DNA of 64,000 bases from Priestia aryabhattai B8W22 (GCF_000956595.1 NZ_JYOO01000019.1:35676-99675), one strand, 5' to 3'; counted from the first letter of the stretch, positions 52,788 to 61,637 are shown. The notes: generated from the letters alone by a model not told the origin. Translations and numbers: made by a program.

Positions 52788-53345
52788 TTATTTTACAACA
52801 GCTAACACCGTTTCTTTAAAGCTGTTATAAACATACGACCAAAGAGCCGGTTCTTCTTTATATCTTGTTCGTAACGCAGAAAAGACTTCTTTTTGTTTTT
52901 CTTCAAACGTAGGATCTTCTTTTGAAGGAAGCGTGGCACGAAGCTCATCGACAATTTGCTGAACTTCAGGAGCACGAGGACCCCATTTCCCTAGTAAATT
53001 CCCTTCATTATTAAAAATTAAAATAATCGGAATGGCACGGCCGCCGTTTGTTAAGTGACGATCAATTAATTCGGTGTCCGCATCACGCAGTGCAACGCGC
53101 ACATCGATACCGGCAGCTTCAGCTACTTTACGAATGATTGGGTTAATCATCATCGCATCTCCGCACCAATCTTCAGTAATCGCTAAGAAGTGAAGATTGT
53201 GGGCCTTTAATTTGTCAGCCAGTCCATCTTGTGGAAGCTGAAATTGTTCATAAACAGCTAAACTTTCCTCTTTTAATGTACTCATGTCGCTCATATATGT
53301 TTGAATTGATTTTCCTTCTTCAAAATACTGTTGTTCTGTTTTCAT
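52788..53345 (-). CDS. Thioredoxin-like protein with a single active-site Cys
   Basis: This 185-residue protein has a thioredoxin fold with FLAITEDWCGDAMMINPIIR, so the usual WCGPC is WCGDA and only one cysteine is left. The cis-proline region is GGRAIPIILIFNNEGN. It cannot form a classical disulfide in its active site; it may act as a monothiol or bind partners. A C-terminal helix region (about 40 residues) follows the fold. The start has GAGGG upstream. It is monocistronic. Confidence 0.82.
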   Translation of the reverse strand: MKTEQQYFEEGKSIQTYMSDMSTLKEESLAVYEQFQLPQDGLADKLKAHNLHFLAITEDWCGDAMMINPIIRKVAEAAGIDVRVALRDADTELIDRHLTNGGRAIPIILIFNNEGNLLGKWGPRAPEVQQIVDELRATLPSKEDPTFEEKQKEVFSALRTRYKEEPALWSYVYNSFKETVLAVVK

Positions 53346-53696
53346 AAAGATCCCTCTTTCTTTTTTGTATACGAATAGATGAGATATAAAATCTCGTTTT
53401 CCTCTTTTCTATACGCACTACTAGTATAGCTTTTAAGCACAATGAATCAAAATATAAAAGTCTTCGTCCTCATTTTGATCATGTTTTTTTATCCTGCGAC
53501 GGGATTCACAAAACGTCAATTTAAAAACAGCACATTGAGATGTTATAAAAAAAGAGAATCGGGTACATGTACACTATCAATGTAACAAATTTTAAATCTT
53601 TGTGAATATTTGAGAATGTTTATTGTGTAACCGTCATCTTTTTATTATGATAATGATATGTTAGCTACTTGACTATATATGGAGGATGAGGCAAAT
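53346..53696. other. Intergenic region with Fur-like site
   Basis: This gap lies between the thioredoxin-like gene and the 43-aa gene. Its right part holds the promoter/Fur-like site at 53623-53660. The remainder is AT-rich with nothing further supported. Confidence 0.5.
53623..53660 (+). promoter_or_regulatory. Candidate promoter overlapped by a Fur box
   Basis: TTGTGT and TATGAT (53646-53651) are 17 bp apart. The string ATTATGATAATGATATG (53644-53660) consists of three NATWAT-type hexamers, the array that Fur recognises, and covers the -10. The match is partial in the third hexamer. Confidence 0.4.
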
Positions 53697-53828
53697 ATGA
53701 ATCAATCCCCGCATGAAAAGCGAAAAAAACGCAAACAGTTTGTAGAACGTTTAAGACTAAAAGGAATTAAAATAGAGCTGACAAAACCGCGCTCTCACTT
53801 TTCTTCACTATCCTTACTAAAATCATAA
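53697..53828 (+). CDS. Small basic peptide (43 aa)
   Basis: The ATG at 53697 has GGAGG about ten bases upstream, and the frame ends with TAA at 53828. The product, MNQSPHEKRKKRKQFVERLR and onwards, is strongly basic in its first 20 residues and lacks acidic partners, so it may bind RNA or a membrane. It does not match a family I know. If the upstream Fur-like site is real, it would be iron-repressed, as the small basic Fbp proteins of B. subtilis are. Confidence 0.55.
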   Translation: MNQSPHEKRKKRKQFVERLRLKGIKIELTKPRSHFSSLSLLKS

Positions 53829-53902
53829 CTCGTAGCCATCTTTTTCTAAAGCGGAACGGTATCGAATTTCAACTATCTATGCTAATGCTTACATATCATT
53901 TC

Positions 53903-53936
53903 AAAAAGAACAGCTTCTAAGTGCTGTTCTTTTTTG
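53903..53936 (+). terminator. Terminator after the 43-aa gene
   Basis: AAAAAGAACAGC and GCTGTTCTTTTTT form a stem, about 75 bp after the stop codon. Confidence 0.8.
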
Positions 53937-54109
53937 ATGTTTTTTTATATTTCTGTCTCTGTCAAAAAAGTATAAACCTTTTTCTTTATTTTCCCCTTCT
54001 TTCTATCCAGGGCTTTCCGCTCCCTTTCATACGATATTCTCAATATATATAGTTCTATAAATACCTTAAATTACCACTATATTCAAGGTATATATAATAT
54101 AAGTATATA

Positions 54110-54138
54110 TTGTAAATTTATAACTCTTACTATATAAT
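54110..54138 (+). promoter_or_regulatory. Promoter of the acidic surface protein gene
   Basis: TTGTAA and a perfect TATAAT are 17 bp apart, about 35 bp upstream of the start codon. Confidence 0.5.
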
Positions 54139-54171
54139 CTTGTAGAAAACGTAAAAAAAAGGAGAAAATTG

Positions 54172-55305
54172 ATGAAAAAACTGGGGACAATTTTATTATC
54201 ATTTCTGCTGTTTGTTGGCGTATTTCCAACGTCTTCATTCGCAGCCGCGTCAACATTTGACGCAGATTTCAACAAGTATTTAAAATCGGTAAGCCAAACG
54301 CGAGGCTTTGAAGTAACCAAAGACGACGTTGAATATTCACTTTCACTGTATGACGATAGTCTTGAAAACTACGATACAATCGCAGATTTAGAAGATTTTT
54401 TAGGTGAACCGATTGCAGCTGACTTACATAACGTGCAAGATTTGTATGCAGATTTTGACTTAGACAAAACAAGCTTAAATGCGTTATTAAAAGAAAACGG
54501 CCAAAGCTTAGACGATTATGTGTACCTAGATGATTTATACGATGATGTCGGCTTCTATGTAGAAGGCGATGACTGGTATGAAGATGATGAGTCGTATGAC
54601 GAAGAAGACACTTCTTACGATGATGAATTAAGCGAAGAAGATTTAAGCGGCTTACTATCATTTATGCAGTCTGAATTAGGCTTAACTTCAGAAGAGTTAA
54701 ATCGAATTGAAGCACATTTTACATCGTTAGAAGATGAGCTTTCAAATGAAGCAACGCTTAACCGCTTAGATCAATTAGGCGAGCGCTTAGCGGCATTCGA
54801 AGATTTTGATACAGCAACAGAATTATCTGCTGATCAAATCGCTGAACTAATGTCTATTTATAAAGAAATGCTATCAATCTTCCATTTAGACGCTAAATTT
54901 TCACTTGTACAAGGCGGAAATGAAAAACCGCTTTCTCTTACTGATTTAATCAACTTAGAAGAATTAAAAAATGCAAGTCTAAAAATTTCTCTTTATACGA
55001 CAGACGGTAAATTTTTAGCAGACATGGTGATCACAGGCGATATGTTCAATTCTGATATCATCACAGATACAGGAAAAGAAGTAGAAAAATCTGCTGAAGC
55101 TGTAGCAAAACCAGCTCAAGCGCAAAAACCAGCAGTAGAAAAGAAACAAGAACCGGTGAAGCAACAAACGAACGGCGCTGTACAAAAAACCGTTAAAGGC
55201 GGAAAACTTCCGGAAACGGCTTCTAATTATGTAACCAATACATTAATTGGATTAGTGCTTGTAGCAGCTGGCTTTGTTCTTTTCCGCAAAGTGAGACGCG
55301 CATAA
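54172..55305 (+). CDS. Acidic cell-wall-anchored surface protein (LPETA)
   Basis: This 377-residue protein has a signal peptide (MKKLGTILLSFLLFVGVFPT, cleavage near SFAAA), a very acidic body (DDWYEDDESYDEEDTSYDDE, with coiled-coil-like segments around SEEDLSGLLSFMQSELGLTS) and a C-terminal sorting signal: LPETA, a hydrophobic helix and a basic end (RKVRRA). It resembles the processed acidic surface proteins found beside class D sortases in Bacillus. AAGGAG precedes the ATG at 54172. The sortase gene starts one base after its stop. Confidence 0.85.
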   Translation: MKKLGTILLSFLLFVGVFPTSSFAAASTFDADFNKYLKSVSQTRGFEVTKDDVEYSLSLYDDSLENYDTIADLEDFLGEPIAADLHNVQDLYADFDLDKTSLNALLKENGQSLDDYVYLDDLYDDVGFYVEGDDWYEDDESYDEEDTSYDDELSEEDLSGLLSFMQSELGLTSEELNRIEAHFTSLEDELSNEATLNRLDQLGERLAAFEDFDTATELSADQIAELMSIYKEMLSIFHLDAKFSLVQGGNEKPLSLTDLINLEELKNASLKISLYTTDGKFLADMVITGDMFNSDIITDTGKEVEKSAEAVAKPAQAQKPAVEKKQEPVKQQTNGAVQKTVKGGKLPETASNYVTNTLIGLVLVAAGFVLFRKVRRA

Positions 55306-55306
55306 A

Positions 55307-56032
55307 ATGGAACCAAGAAAAACAAGAAGAACAATCAATCGTAAAAAGCGGTTGATTGTTCTTTCCCTTTTAACCGCCGTCATTTGCTTTGGTCTTTGGT
55401 TTACGACCACAAACGCCTATAAATTTGCAAGAGGCTATTTGGCATTTAAAACAATGGATACAGAAGAACCAGCCGCAGCTTCAGTTTCTAAAAGCAAGGA
55501 CTCATCAACAGCAGACTCTTCTGCTGAAGCTTCTTCTGCTGAACCAAAAAAAGCGGTACACTCTCGTCTTGCTAGCTCAGAAAAAAAGCCGAAAGTGTCA
55601 AATGTGTCTTATCCGAAACAGCCAAAAATCGGTGATTTAATGGGAGAACTATATATTCCTAAATTAAACGCTAAGCTGCCAATTTATCACGGTACGAACG
55701 AAGATGAATTAGAAAAAGGCGTCGGTCATTTTGCGGGAAGCGTGCTGCCTGGTCAAAACGACAACTCTGTTCTATCAGGACATCGCGATACGGTTTTTCG
55801 TAAGCTTGGCGACGTGGGTGAAGGTGATTCGCTTGTGGTAAGTACGGCAGCAGGCACCTTCACATACAAAGTAAACAAAGTACGAATTGTTGATGCGGAT
55901 GACCGGACCGTTATTGTGCCGAAGCCTAGAGCCACTTTAACCGTCAGCACATGTTATCCATTTAACTACGTTGGTTCAGCACCTGAACGCTATATTTTAG
56001 TCGCTCACCTTGTTTCATCAACAACAAAATAA
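55307..56032 (+). CDS. Class D sortase
   Basis: This transpeptidase of about 241 residues links LPxTA proteins to the cell wall. It has an N-terminal anchor helix, a Ser/Ala-rich linker, and a catalytic domain with LSGHRDTVFRKLGDV (His), LTVSTCYPFNYVG (catalytic Cys in TLxTC form) and PERYILVAHL (Arg). The class D call rests on the TxSTC form, the neighbour and overall similarity to YhcS. It starts one base after the surface-protein stop, so the pair forms a dedicated substrate/enzyme unit. Confidence 0.9.
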   Translation: MEPRKTRRTINRKKRLIVLSLLTAVICFGLWFTTTNAYKFARGYLAFKTMDTEEPAAASVSKSKDSSTADSSAEASSAEPKKAVHSRLASSEKKPKVSNVSYPKQPKIGDLMGELYIPKLNAKLPIYHGTNEDELEKGVGHFAGSVLPGQNDNSVLSGHRDTVFRKLGDVGEGDSLVVSTAAGTFTYKVNKVRIVDADDRTVIVPKPRATLTVSTCYPFNYVGSAPERYILVAHLVSSTTK

Positions 56033-56063
56033 AAAAGCTGCTCTTAAAAAGGCAGCTTTTTTT
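56031..56063. terminator. Bidirectional terminator
   Basis: AAAAAAGCTGC and GCAGCTTTTTTT form a stem between the convergent sortase and TauE/SafE genes. Confidence 0.82.
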
Positions 56064-56853
56064 AATGAATAGATTTCATTAGTAAATCAAACCATATTTT
56101 CAGCGAAGTCGCCGTAATAACGACCGCTAAGATAACTTGCAGCGACGCTACCTTCGTCTTTTGCCCGACAAAAGCGCCGATTGGAGCTGCTAGTAAGCTT
56201 GCTCCAATAATCATAAGCGCCGGAAGCAAAAGGACTTGATGGGTCATTACTTTACCGAAGGTTGTTCCCATAGACGAAACAAAGGTCACGGCTAATGAGC
56301 TTGCAATCGTTACGCGCACAGGAATTTTTAACACGGTAATCATAATAGGAACAAGTAAAAATGCGCCTCCTGCTCCGACAATCCCACCGCAAATTCCAAC
56401 TAAAAACGCCAGAGCTGCCGCCAAAGGTTTTGAAAACGTCACTTCGAATGAATCGGCCGCTGGATTATTTTTTTTGGGCATAAACATTAATCCTGCAGCA
56501 ATTGTTGCCATCACGCCGTAAATGAAATTGATCATTCCTTCTGAAAACGAGTTTGATAGCGTTGAACCAATGAGACTGCCAACTAAGACGCTGATACCCA
56601 TATATAAAATTAACGGTTTATTCAAATAGCCGCCCTTTTTGTAAGCAAGAGCTCCTGAAACGGAGGCAAACAGCGACTGTACGGCTCCTATACCAGCTAC
56701 TTCGTGCGCGCTGAATATTCCCACTCCTACAAGAGGCGGAACAAATAGCAATAGCGGGTACAAAACAACTGATCCTCCAATTCCAAGCATACCTGCTAAA
56801 AATGACCCGAAAAACCCGAGTGCAAATACCGTTATTAATAGTTGTACATCCAT
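56062..56853 (-). CDS. TauE/SafE-family membrane permease
   Basis: This 263-residue protein has seven or eight helices with family signatures GFFGSFLAGMLGIGGSVVLY and LVGICGGIVGAGGAFLLVPI, an internal duplication typical of TauE/SafE (DUF81). Members move sulfite, sulfoacetate, taurine-derived or other anions. AGGTGG precedes the ATG at 56853. The substrate is unknown and there is no sulfur gene beside it; cysJI is about 44 kb away. Confidence 0.85.
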   Translation of the reverse strand: MDVQLLITVFALGFFGSFLAGMLGIGGSVVLYPLLLFVPPLVGVGIFSAHEVAGIGAVQSLFASVSGALAYKKGGYLNKPLILYMGISVLVGSLIGSTLSNSFSEGMINFIYGVMATIAAGLMFMPKKNNPAADSFEVTFSKPLAAALAFLVGICGGIVGAGGAFLLVPIMITVLKIPVRVTIASSLAVTFVSSMGTTFGKVMTHQVLLLPALMIIGASLLAAPIGAFVGQKTKVASLQVILAVVITATSLKIWFDLLMKSIH

Positions 56854-57165
56854 GTTTTTACCACCTGCTTTTATCAATCCAATATCATGTTTGTTATGAA
56901 GTATGTATAAATACAACGGCTTTTCTCTTCTTCCATTGTATCACTGTATACGCTTCTTTTCTGTAAAAATATTGATAAAAGTGCTTTCAATTATTAATTT
57001 TTTTAATCATTAAAATCCTATCGACTTTATGCGTTATTTGCTTTTAGCTCAAACTTCCTCGTTCTCCTCTCTGCTACTTGTGGTAGAATAAAGAAAAACT
57101 AGATGTTAGAACTGCCTACACGCTACGCTTATCTCAGCAGGCCCATCATCACAGGAGGCTTTCGT
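56854..57165. other. Intergenic region
   Basis: This AT-rich gap lies between divergent genes, with no repeat, RNA motif or convincing small gene. Confidence 0.5.
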
Positions 57166-57735
57166 ATGTTTGAATACAAAATTGATGACGAAGTTAGTTT
57201 GCATTTAATTGAATCAACTGACGCTTTCCCATTGCTTTCTCTTATTAACGAGTCAAGACCTTACCTAAAAGAATGGCTCCCATGGGTAGATAGCATGCAA
57301 AGCATTGCTGACTACGACGAACTCATCCCTGAATGGAGAGCTCAATACTATAATAATCAAGGCTTCCAGGCCATCATTCGCTACTACGGAGAAATCGCCG
57401 GGATGATTGGTTTTCACGGAATTAATTGGGGAAACAAAAGTACAAGTCTCGGCTATTGGATTGGCCATGATTTTCAAGGAAAAGGCATTATGACAAGAGC
57501 CGTACACGGATGCCTAAACTATGCATTTAATACGTTAAACCTTCATCGAGTGGAAATACGCTGCGGCGTTAATAATGAAAAAAGCAAAGCCATCCCTACA
57601 CGCCTAGGCTTTACAGAAGAAGGCATTTGCAGAGAAGGTGAATATCTATATGACCACTACCACGACCTTGTGATTTATGGCATGTTAAAACACGAGTGGA
57701 AGCAAGCTCCTTACGCTCCGTGGCTTCTTTCTTAA
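57166..57735 (+). CDS. GNAT N-acetyltransferase, YdaF/RimL-like
   Basis: This 189-residue acetyltransferase closely resembles Bacillus YdaF: the start MFEYKIDDEVSLHLIESTDA, WLPWVDSMQS and the CoA loop in YWIGHDFQGKGIMTRAVHGC, then NNEKSKAIPTRLGFTEEGIC. RimL-type enzymes acetylate ribosomal protein L7/L12 or similar N-termini. I chose the ATG at 57166 because AGGAGG is seven bases away; an in-frame ATG lies at 57103. Its 3' end is 55 bp from repeat copy E. Confidence 0.86.
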   Translation: MFEYKIDDEVSLHLIESTDAFPLLSLINESRPYLKEWLPWVDSMQSIADYDELIPEWRAQYYNNQGFQAIIRYYGEIAGMIGFHGINWGNKSTSLGYWIGHDFQGKGIMTRAVHGCLNYAFNTLNLHRVEIRCGVNNEKSKAIPTRLGFTEEGICREGEYLYDHYHDLVIYGMLKHEWKQAPYAPWLLS

Positions 57736-57789
57736 AAAGCAGGATCATTTGGACAAGCTATCGTTTGAACAGGCTATATTGGAAAAATT

Positions 57790-58130
57790 AAAAAGAGGTT
57801 GAAGACATAACGAAATGAATCCAGCCTAAAGGCGAACAAATGAGATACATGAACTGAACCGCTTACGACACCGCAGTTGATTTCCGTGCAAGGCTTCGCT
57901 TTCCGCGGGCGGCCGCTGAGCCTCCTCGTCGCTTGCGCTTCTGCGGGGTCTCACCTGTTCCGCTTTTCCCGCAGGAGTCTTCACCTTGCCCTCCAATCAC
58001 CTGCTAGAAGGAAGAAGACAGATGAAACTATATTCACGATAACAAAAAAAACGAACGGTTGATCACATGCTGATCAATCGTTCGTTTTTCACTTGGGTTA
58101 AAATCCTTTTGTTCCAGCTTCTTTTTTTAT
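57790..58130 (-). repeat. Intergenic element, copy E (complete long form)
   Basis: On the minus strand AAAGAAGCTGGAACAAAAGG follows the phosphatase stop, then the hairpin (58044-58090, arms AACGAACGATTGATC type) and T8. Next come GTTTCATCTGTC, TTCCTTCTAGCAGG, the GC-rich core with CTGCGGG/CCCGCAG pairing, and the far end AACCTCTTTTT at 57790. The two ends are inverted copies of AAAAGAGG(C/T)TG, so the element is bounded by short inverted repeats. It fills nearly the whole gap between convergent genes. Confidence 0.85.
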
Positions 58131-58951
58131 TTAAAATACTGAAGCTGTTCGCGGCGAAGCTTATCTTTTTGTTTGTCTGAAATCGAGTAGTCATAGTTAT
58201 AAATAGCTCCTTCCCAATCTCCATACATTGGATTTGGAAATACGATTAGCTTTTGGCCAAACGCTTCTTTTTGCTCTTCTACAAGTTGATTTCGATCAGT
58301 AATAGATTTTTTATCAAAGCCGCTAAAATCAGATAAGTTATCACCGAACAGCAGGACTACATTATGATTCGTTGCTACTTTTTGACGGCGCGTTTCTTTT
58401 CCTTCATCTTTTGGACCCGTCAACAGCACGTGGTCTTTGGTTGCTTGAGGAATATGTAAATTCTTTAGGTTTTTAATTGTTGCCTCAAGCTGAGAAGTTG
58501 TACGGCCTGAAATATAGTAAATATCTACGCCTTTTTGATCCGCATACGTCAAGAAATCAACAGCACCTGGCACTGCTTTCGCTTTTGCTGCTTGCACCCA
58601 CTCATCCCACTTATAAGGAAATCCTTTGCCGGTTTTGATGGCTGATGCTTGAAATGGGCTATTATCAAGCACGGTTTCATCTAAATCCAAAATAATGGCA
58701 GGCTTTTTATCGGTGCTTTTTGCAAGCGCCTCATCTAAACGAAGCTTTCCTGTATTATAGCCTTGGTAATACAAAGCTTTCATTTCGCCGGATGTTTGGT
58801 ACCAAGCATCCGCCATGATCTGCTGATCAGCTAGGTTTTGAACGGGTTCTTTTTTCTCAGCAGACACTTCTTTTTCCCGCTGAGGGGCACATGCTGTAAG
58901 TGAAAAAGCAAGCAAAGCCACCCCTGTCAACGCTGATAATTTCTTATTCAT
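58127..58951 (-). CDS. Class C acid phosphatase / 5'-nucleotidase lipoprotein, e(P4) family
   Basis: This lipoprotein of 274 residues has a signal and lipobox (LLAFSLTAC) and a HAD phosphatase domain: AIILDLDETVLDNSPF (the nucleophile DxD), GRTTSQLEATIKNLKNL, and LFGDNLSDFSGF. Class C enzymes remove phosphate from nucleotides or other esters outside the cell. The start MNKKLSALTG at 58951 has only a weak ribosome site, but the frame upstream has none better. Its 3' end runs into repeat copy E. Confidence 0.88.
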   Translation of the reverse strand: MNKKLSALTGVALLAFSLTACAPQREKEVSAEKKEPVQNLADQQIMADAWYQTSGEMKALYYQGYNTGKLRLDEALAKSTDKKPAIILDLDETVLDNSPFQASAIKTGKGFPYKWDEWVQAAKAKAVPGAVDFLTYADQKGVDIYYISGRTTSQLEATIKNLKNLHIPQATKDHVLLTGPKDEGKETRRQKVATNHNVVLLFGDNLSDFSGFDKKSITDRNQLVEEQKEAFGQKLIVFPNPMYGDWEGAIYNYDYSISDKQKDKLRREQLQYFK

Positions 58952-59368
58952 TTCGCATCCACATCCATCTCTACATATTCTCACTCTAATAATGTTATAT
59001 ATTACCTTAAATACACAAAAAATCAATATAAAGACGAATAATATTTTAAATATAAAGTTAAATAGTTCGTTTCAACTAATGTTTTCTCCCTTTTTTTAAC
59101 CATTATCCAAATATTTGTTTATACATTTTCCAAAATCCGCTTTTCTCATTCTTTCTTTGTAATCTTTTTTTAGAAACATATTGGTTTATCACTTATTTGC
59201 TTCAAAGGAACTTAATAAATCTGAATTATCTAACTTTTAATCTTGTGTTAGATTCTCTCACAAAAGTGCTTTTTTTTGAAAAGATATATAGTAAAATAGA
59301 TTTTGTGAATTAAAAGACGGTGTTTTCTATCGAAAGTATTGTATAAATATACAAAAGGGGATGGAGAT
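58952..59368. other. Intergenic region
   Basis: This gap of 417 bp lies between divergent genes, very AT-rich. I see no gene, hairpin with U-run or repeat worth naming. Confidence 0.5.
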
Positions 59369-60001
59369 ATGAATCACGTAAAACAATGGGGATGGATTAC
59401 CTTTGGCTGCTTATGCGTTGCCATCGGAATTCAATTTTTAACCGCTTCTAACCTCGTTATTGGCGGAACGGCAGGACTTGGAATCGTGCTGCAGCATTTA
59501 ACTGGTATTTCATTTGGGGTATTGTTCTTTATTATCAATTTACCATTTTATTTTATGGCTCTTACACAAATTGGACTGCAGTTTACGGTAAAAAGCTTCA
59601 TCAGCGTTAGCCTGATGTCAGTGATGTCCGATTTATTAGCTGCCAACTTTTCATTTGCGCTTCCGCATCCGCTTGTAGCCGCGGTTTTGGGCGGCATTAT
59701 CGTCGGCATTGGACTAATCTTTTTGTTTCGCCACGGCTCTTCTCTTGGCGGCATCAACATGCTATGCGTGTTTCTTGATAAGAGATTTGGCATTAATCCA
59801 GGTAAAACAATGCTTTTGACAGATGTGCTGATTGTAGGCTCTGCAACAGTGGTATTCGGCGTAGTTCAAGTTCTTTATTCGTTAATCGGCATCTTCATCA
59901 TGACAGGACTGCTTGGACGCTATCACAAACGCTCGCCAATCGAACGAACTGGTGAACATATCGAAGAAGAAGCTAAACACCAAACGGCTTCAACGATGTA
60001 A
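59369..60001 (+). CDS. YitT-family membrane protein without DUF2179
   Basis: This 210-residue membrane protein has about six helices with the YitT/YczE features ASNLVIGGTAGLGIVLQHLT, SFGVLFFIINLPFYFMALTQ and HGSSLGGINMLCVFLDKRFG. Most YitT proteins carry a cytosolic DUF2179 domain at the end; this one stops after the last helix. A paralogue with that domain lies at 63122. GGGGATGG precedes the ATG at 59369. The transport substrate is unknown. Confidence 0.85.
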   Translation: MNHVKQWGWITFGCLCVAIGIQFLTASNLVIGGTAGLGIVLQHLTGISFGVLFFIINLPFYFMALTQIGLQFTVKSFISVSLMSVMSDLLAANFSFALPHPLVAAVLGGIIVGIGLIFLFRHGSSLGGINMLCVFLDKRFGINPGKTMLLTDVLIVGSATVVFGVVQVLYSLIGIFIMTGLLGRYHKRSPIERTGEHIEEEAKHQTASTM

Positions 60002-60036
60002 AAAAACCGTGCGGAAATAATCCCGCACGGTTTTTT
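60001..60036. terminator. Bidirectional terminator
   Basis: AAAAAACCGTGCGG and CCGCACGGTTTTTT form a perfect GC-rich stem between the convergent YitT-like and yfmJ genes. Confidence 0.9.
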
Positions 60037-60040
60037 ACGC

Positions 60041-61039
60041 TTATTCTGCTACTTTTACAAGCTGTTTTCCTAAGTTTGCTCCTTCAAATAAACCAAGGAA
60101 CGCTTCAGGTACATTTTCAAAACCTTCTACAACGTTTTCGCTGTACTTGATTTTTCCTTGCTGCACCCATTCGCCTAACTGCTTAATGCCTTCAGGGAAT
60201 TTGTCAGCATAGTCAGCTACAATAAACCCTTTCATTAGCGCACTGTTAATTAATAAAGGTGTTTGAACACGTGGTCCCACATCTTGTTTTTCTAAGTTAT
60301 ACAGTGAAATTTGGCCGCAAAGCGGAATGCGCGCAAATTTATTTAATAAGCTAACAACTGCATCTGAAATCTCTCCGCCGACGTTTTCAAAGTAAACATC
60401 AACGCCATTAGGACACGCTTCTTCTAACTCTTCTTTCACATTTCCTTTTTTATAATTAATCACTTCATCAAATCCGAGCTCATCTTTTAAATAAGCAATT
60501 TTATCTTCAGAACCTGCGATGCCGACAACACGTGCGCCTTTAATTTTAGCGATTTGACCAACAACAGATCCAACAGCACCTGCTGCACCGGAAACGACGA
60601 CTGTTTCGCCTTCTTTTGGCTGACCGATTTCAAGCAGTCCAAAGTAAGCTGTGAGACCAGGCATACCAAGAACGCCGATAGCCGTTGTAATTGGCGCTAG
60701 CTCTGGATCAACTTTCTGTAAGTTTTTTGCTTCTGCCGCTGAATAGCGTTTCCAAGGAAGCATACCCGTCACGATATCGCCTTCTTTGAAGCGATCTGAT
60801 TTTGATTCCGTTACGCGTGCTACAATGCCGCCTGCAAGCGGTGCGTTTAGCTCAAATGGAGGAACATATGATTTTGTATCGTTCATGCGTCCTCTCATAT
60901 ACGGATCAACAGAAAGGTAAAGTGTTTGAACAAGTACCTCGCCTTCTTTTGCTGTAGGCATTTCAATTTTTTCGTATTTAAACGTATCTTTTGTTGGCAT
61001 TCCCTTTGGGCGTTCTGCTAATAAAATTTGTTCATTCAT
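60041..61039 (-). CDS. yfmJ: NADP-dependent MDR-family oxidoreductase (YfmJ)
   Basis: This 332-residue medium-chain reductase of the leukotriene B4 dehydrogenase/alkenal reductase type has the start QILLAERPKGMPTKDTF, YLSVDPYMRGRM, the NADP loop VVSGAAGAVGSVVGQIAKIK, and DVYFENVGGEISDAVVSLLN. It closely follows Bacillus YfmJ. It has no zinc site, as expected. The enzymes reduce reactive enals and quinones with NADPH. AAAAAGGAG precedes the ATG. Its promoter region shares paired TTGTGCA sequences with the next gene. Confidence 0.92.
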   Translation of the reverse strand: MNEQILLAERPKGMPTKDTFKYEKIEMPTAKEGEVLVQTLYLSVDPYMRGRMNDTKSYVPPFELNAPLAGGIVARVTESKSDRFKEGDIVTGMLPWKRYSAAEAKNLQKVDPELAPITTAIGVLGMPGLTAYFGLLEIGQPKEGETVVVSGAAGAVGSVVGQIAKIKGARVVGIAGSEDKIAYLKDELGFDEVINYKKGNVKEELEEACPNGVDVYFENVGGEISDAVVSLLNKFARIPLCGQISLYNLEKQDVGPRVQTPLLINSALMKGFIVADYADKFPEGIKQLGEWVQQGKIKYSENVVEGFENVPEAFLGLFEGANLGKQLVKVAE

Positions 61040-61112
61040 CGATATCGCTCCTTTTTAGTTCTCTGTTTTTTGTAAAATGTGCTAAACTTACCTTTGTTAT
61101 TTTAAATTATAT

Positions 61113-61151
61113 ATTGTGCACAACACAAAAAATATGATTGTGCAATAACAC
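61113..61151. promoter_or_regulatory. Paired TTGTGCA repeats between divergent genes
   Basis: ATTGTGCACAACAC and ATTGTGCAATAACAC lie 24 bp apart; the first contains the perfect palindrome TTGTGCACAA. They cover the probable promoters of yfmJ and of the gene at 61168, and look like binding sites of one regulator. Confidence 0.4.
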
Positions 61152-61167
61152 CGAAGGAGAAAAAGAC

Positions 61168-61395
61168 ATGGAGCTAATTCGCTGTAAAGAAGATGTTGTT
61201 AAAAAACTAAACGAGTTTGTTGAAGTAAATCCCCCCGTTATTTTATTTAAAAAAGGCAATATGTATCCGATTAAAATGGATATCAACTACAACTGGATTG
61301 CCACGGACGAACAAGGTCATGAGCATATTGTCGCTTCAAACACAAAGAATGTGCAGGACGACTACTGGTTTAGCTACCATTTTGACTTATATTAA
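61168..61395 (+). CDS. Small uncharacterised protein (75 aa)
   Basis: I use the ATG at 61168 after GAAGGAG. The product begins MELIRCKEDVVKKLNEFVEV and has IDINYN-like strands later (YPIKMDINYNWIATDEQGHE) and an aromatic end (DYWFSYHFDLY). It is soluble and compact. No family is recognised. A terminator (61453-61486) follows. It is divergent from yfmJ, with shared putative operators between them. Confidence 0.62.
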   Translation: MELIRCKEDVVKKLNEFVEVNPPVILFKKGNMYPIKMDINYNWIATDEQGHEHIVASNTKNVQDDYWFSYHFDLY

Positions 61396-61452
61396 GGAGT
61401 TTCCCGGATTTACTCTTCATAAACGTTATATAAATAAAGTGTTGCATTAGTA

Positions 61453-61486
61453 AAAACAGCGTACGAATTCCCGCGCTGTTTTTATG
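61453..61486 (+). terminator. Terminator after the 75-aa gene
   Basis: AAAAACAGCG and CGCTGTTTTTA form a stem with an 11-base loop. Confidence 0.7.
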
Positions 61487-61637
61487 TAACAATTAAAGTA
61501 TCTCAAGCATGCGTTTGAAGGTTTGCTCATGTTCCATTTTCTGCATCGATATCTACTTAAGATTATGTTACAATCACGGTAAAGTAATTTATGATTGATA
61601 GAATAAAAGCTTGAGCTTGAAAAATTCGAGGTGGATT

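Larger units (their letters stand above)
53829..54171. other. Intergenic region before the surface-protein gene
   Basis: It holds the terminator at 53903-53936 and the promoter at 54110-54138. Between them it is AT-rich, with nothing else supported. Confidence 0.5.
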
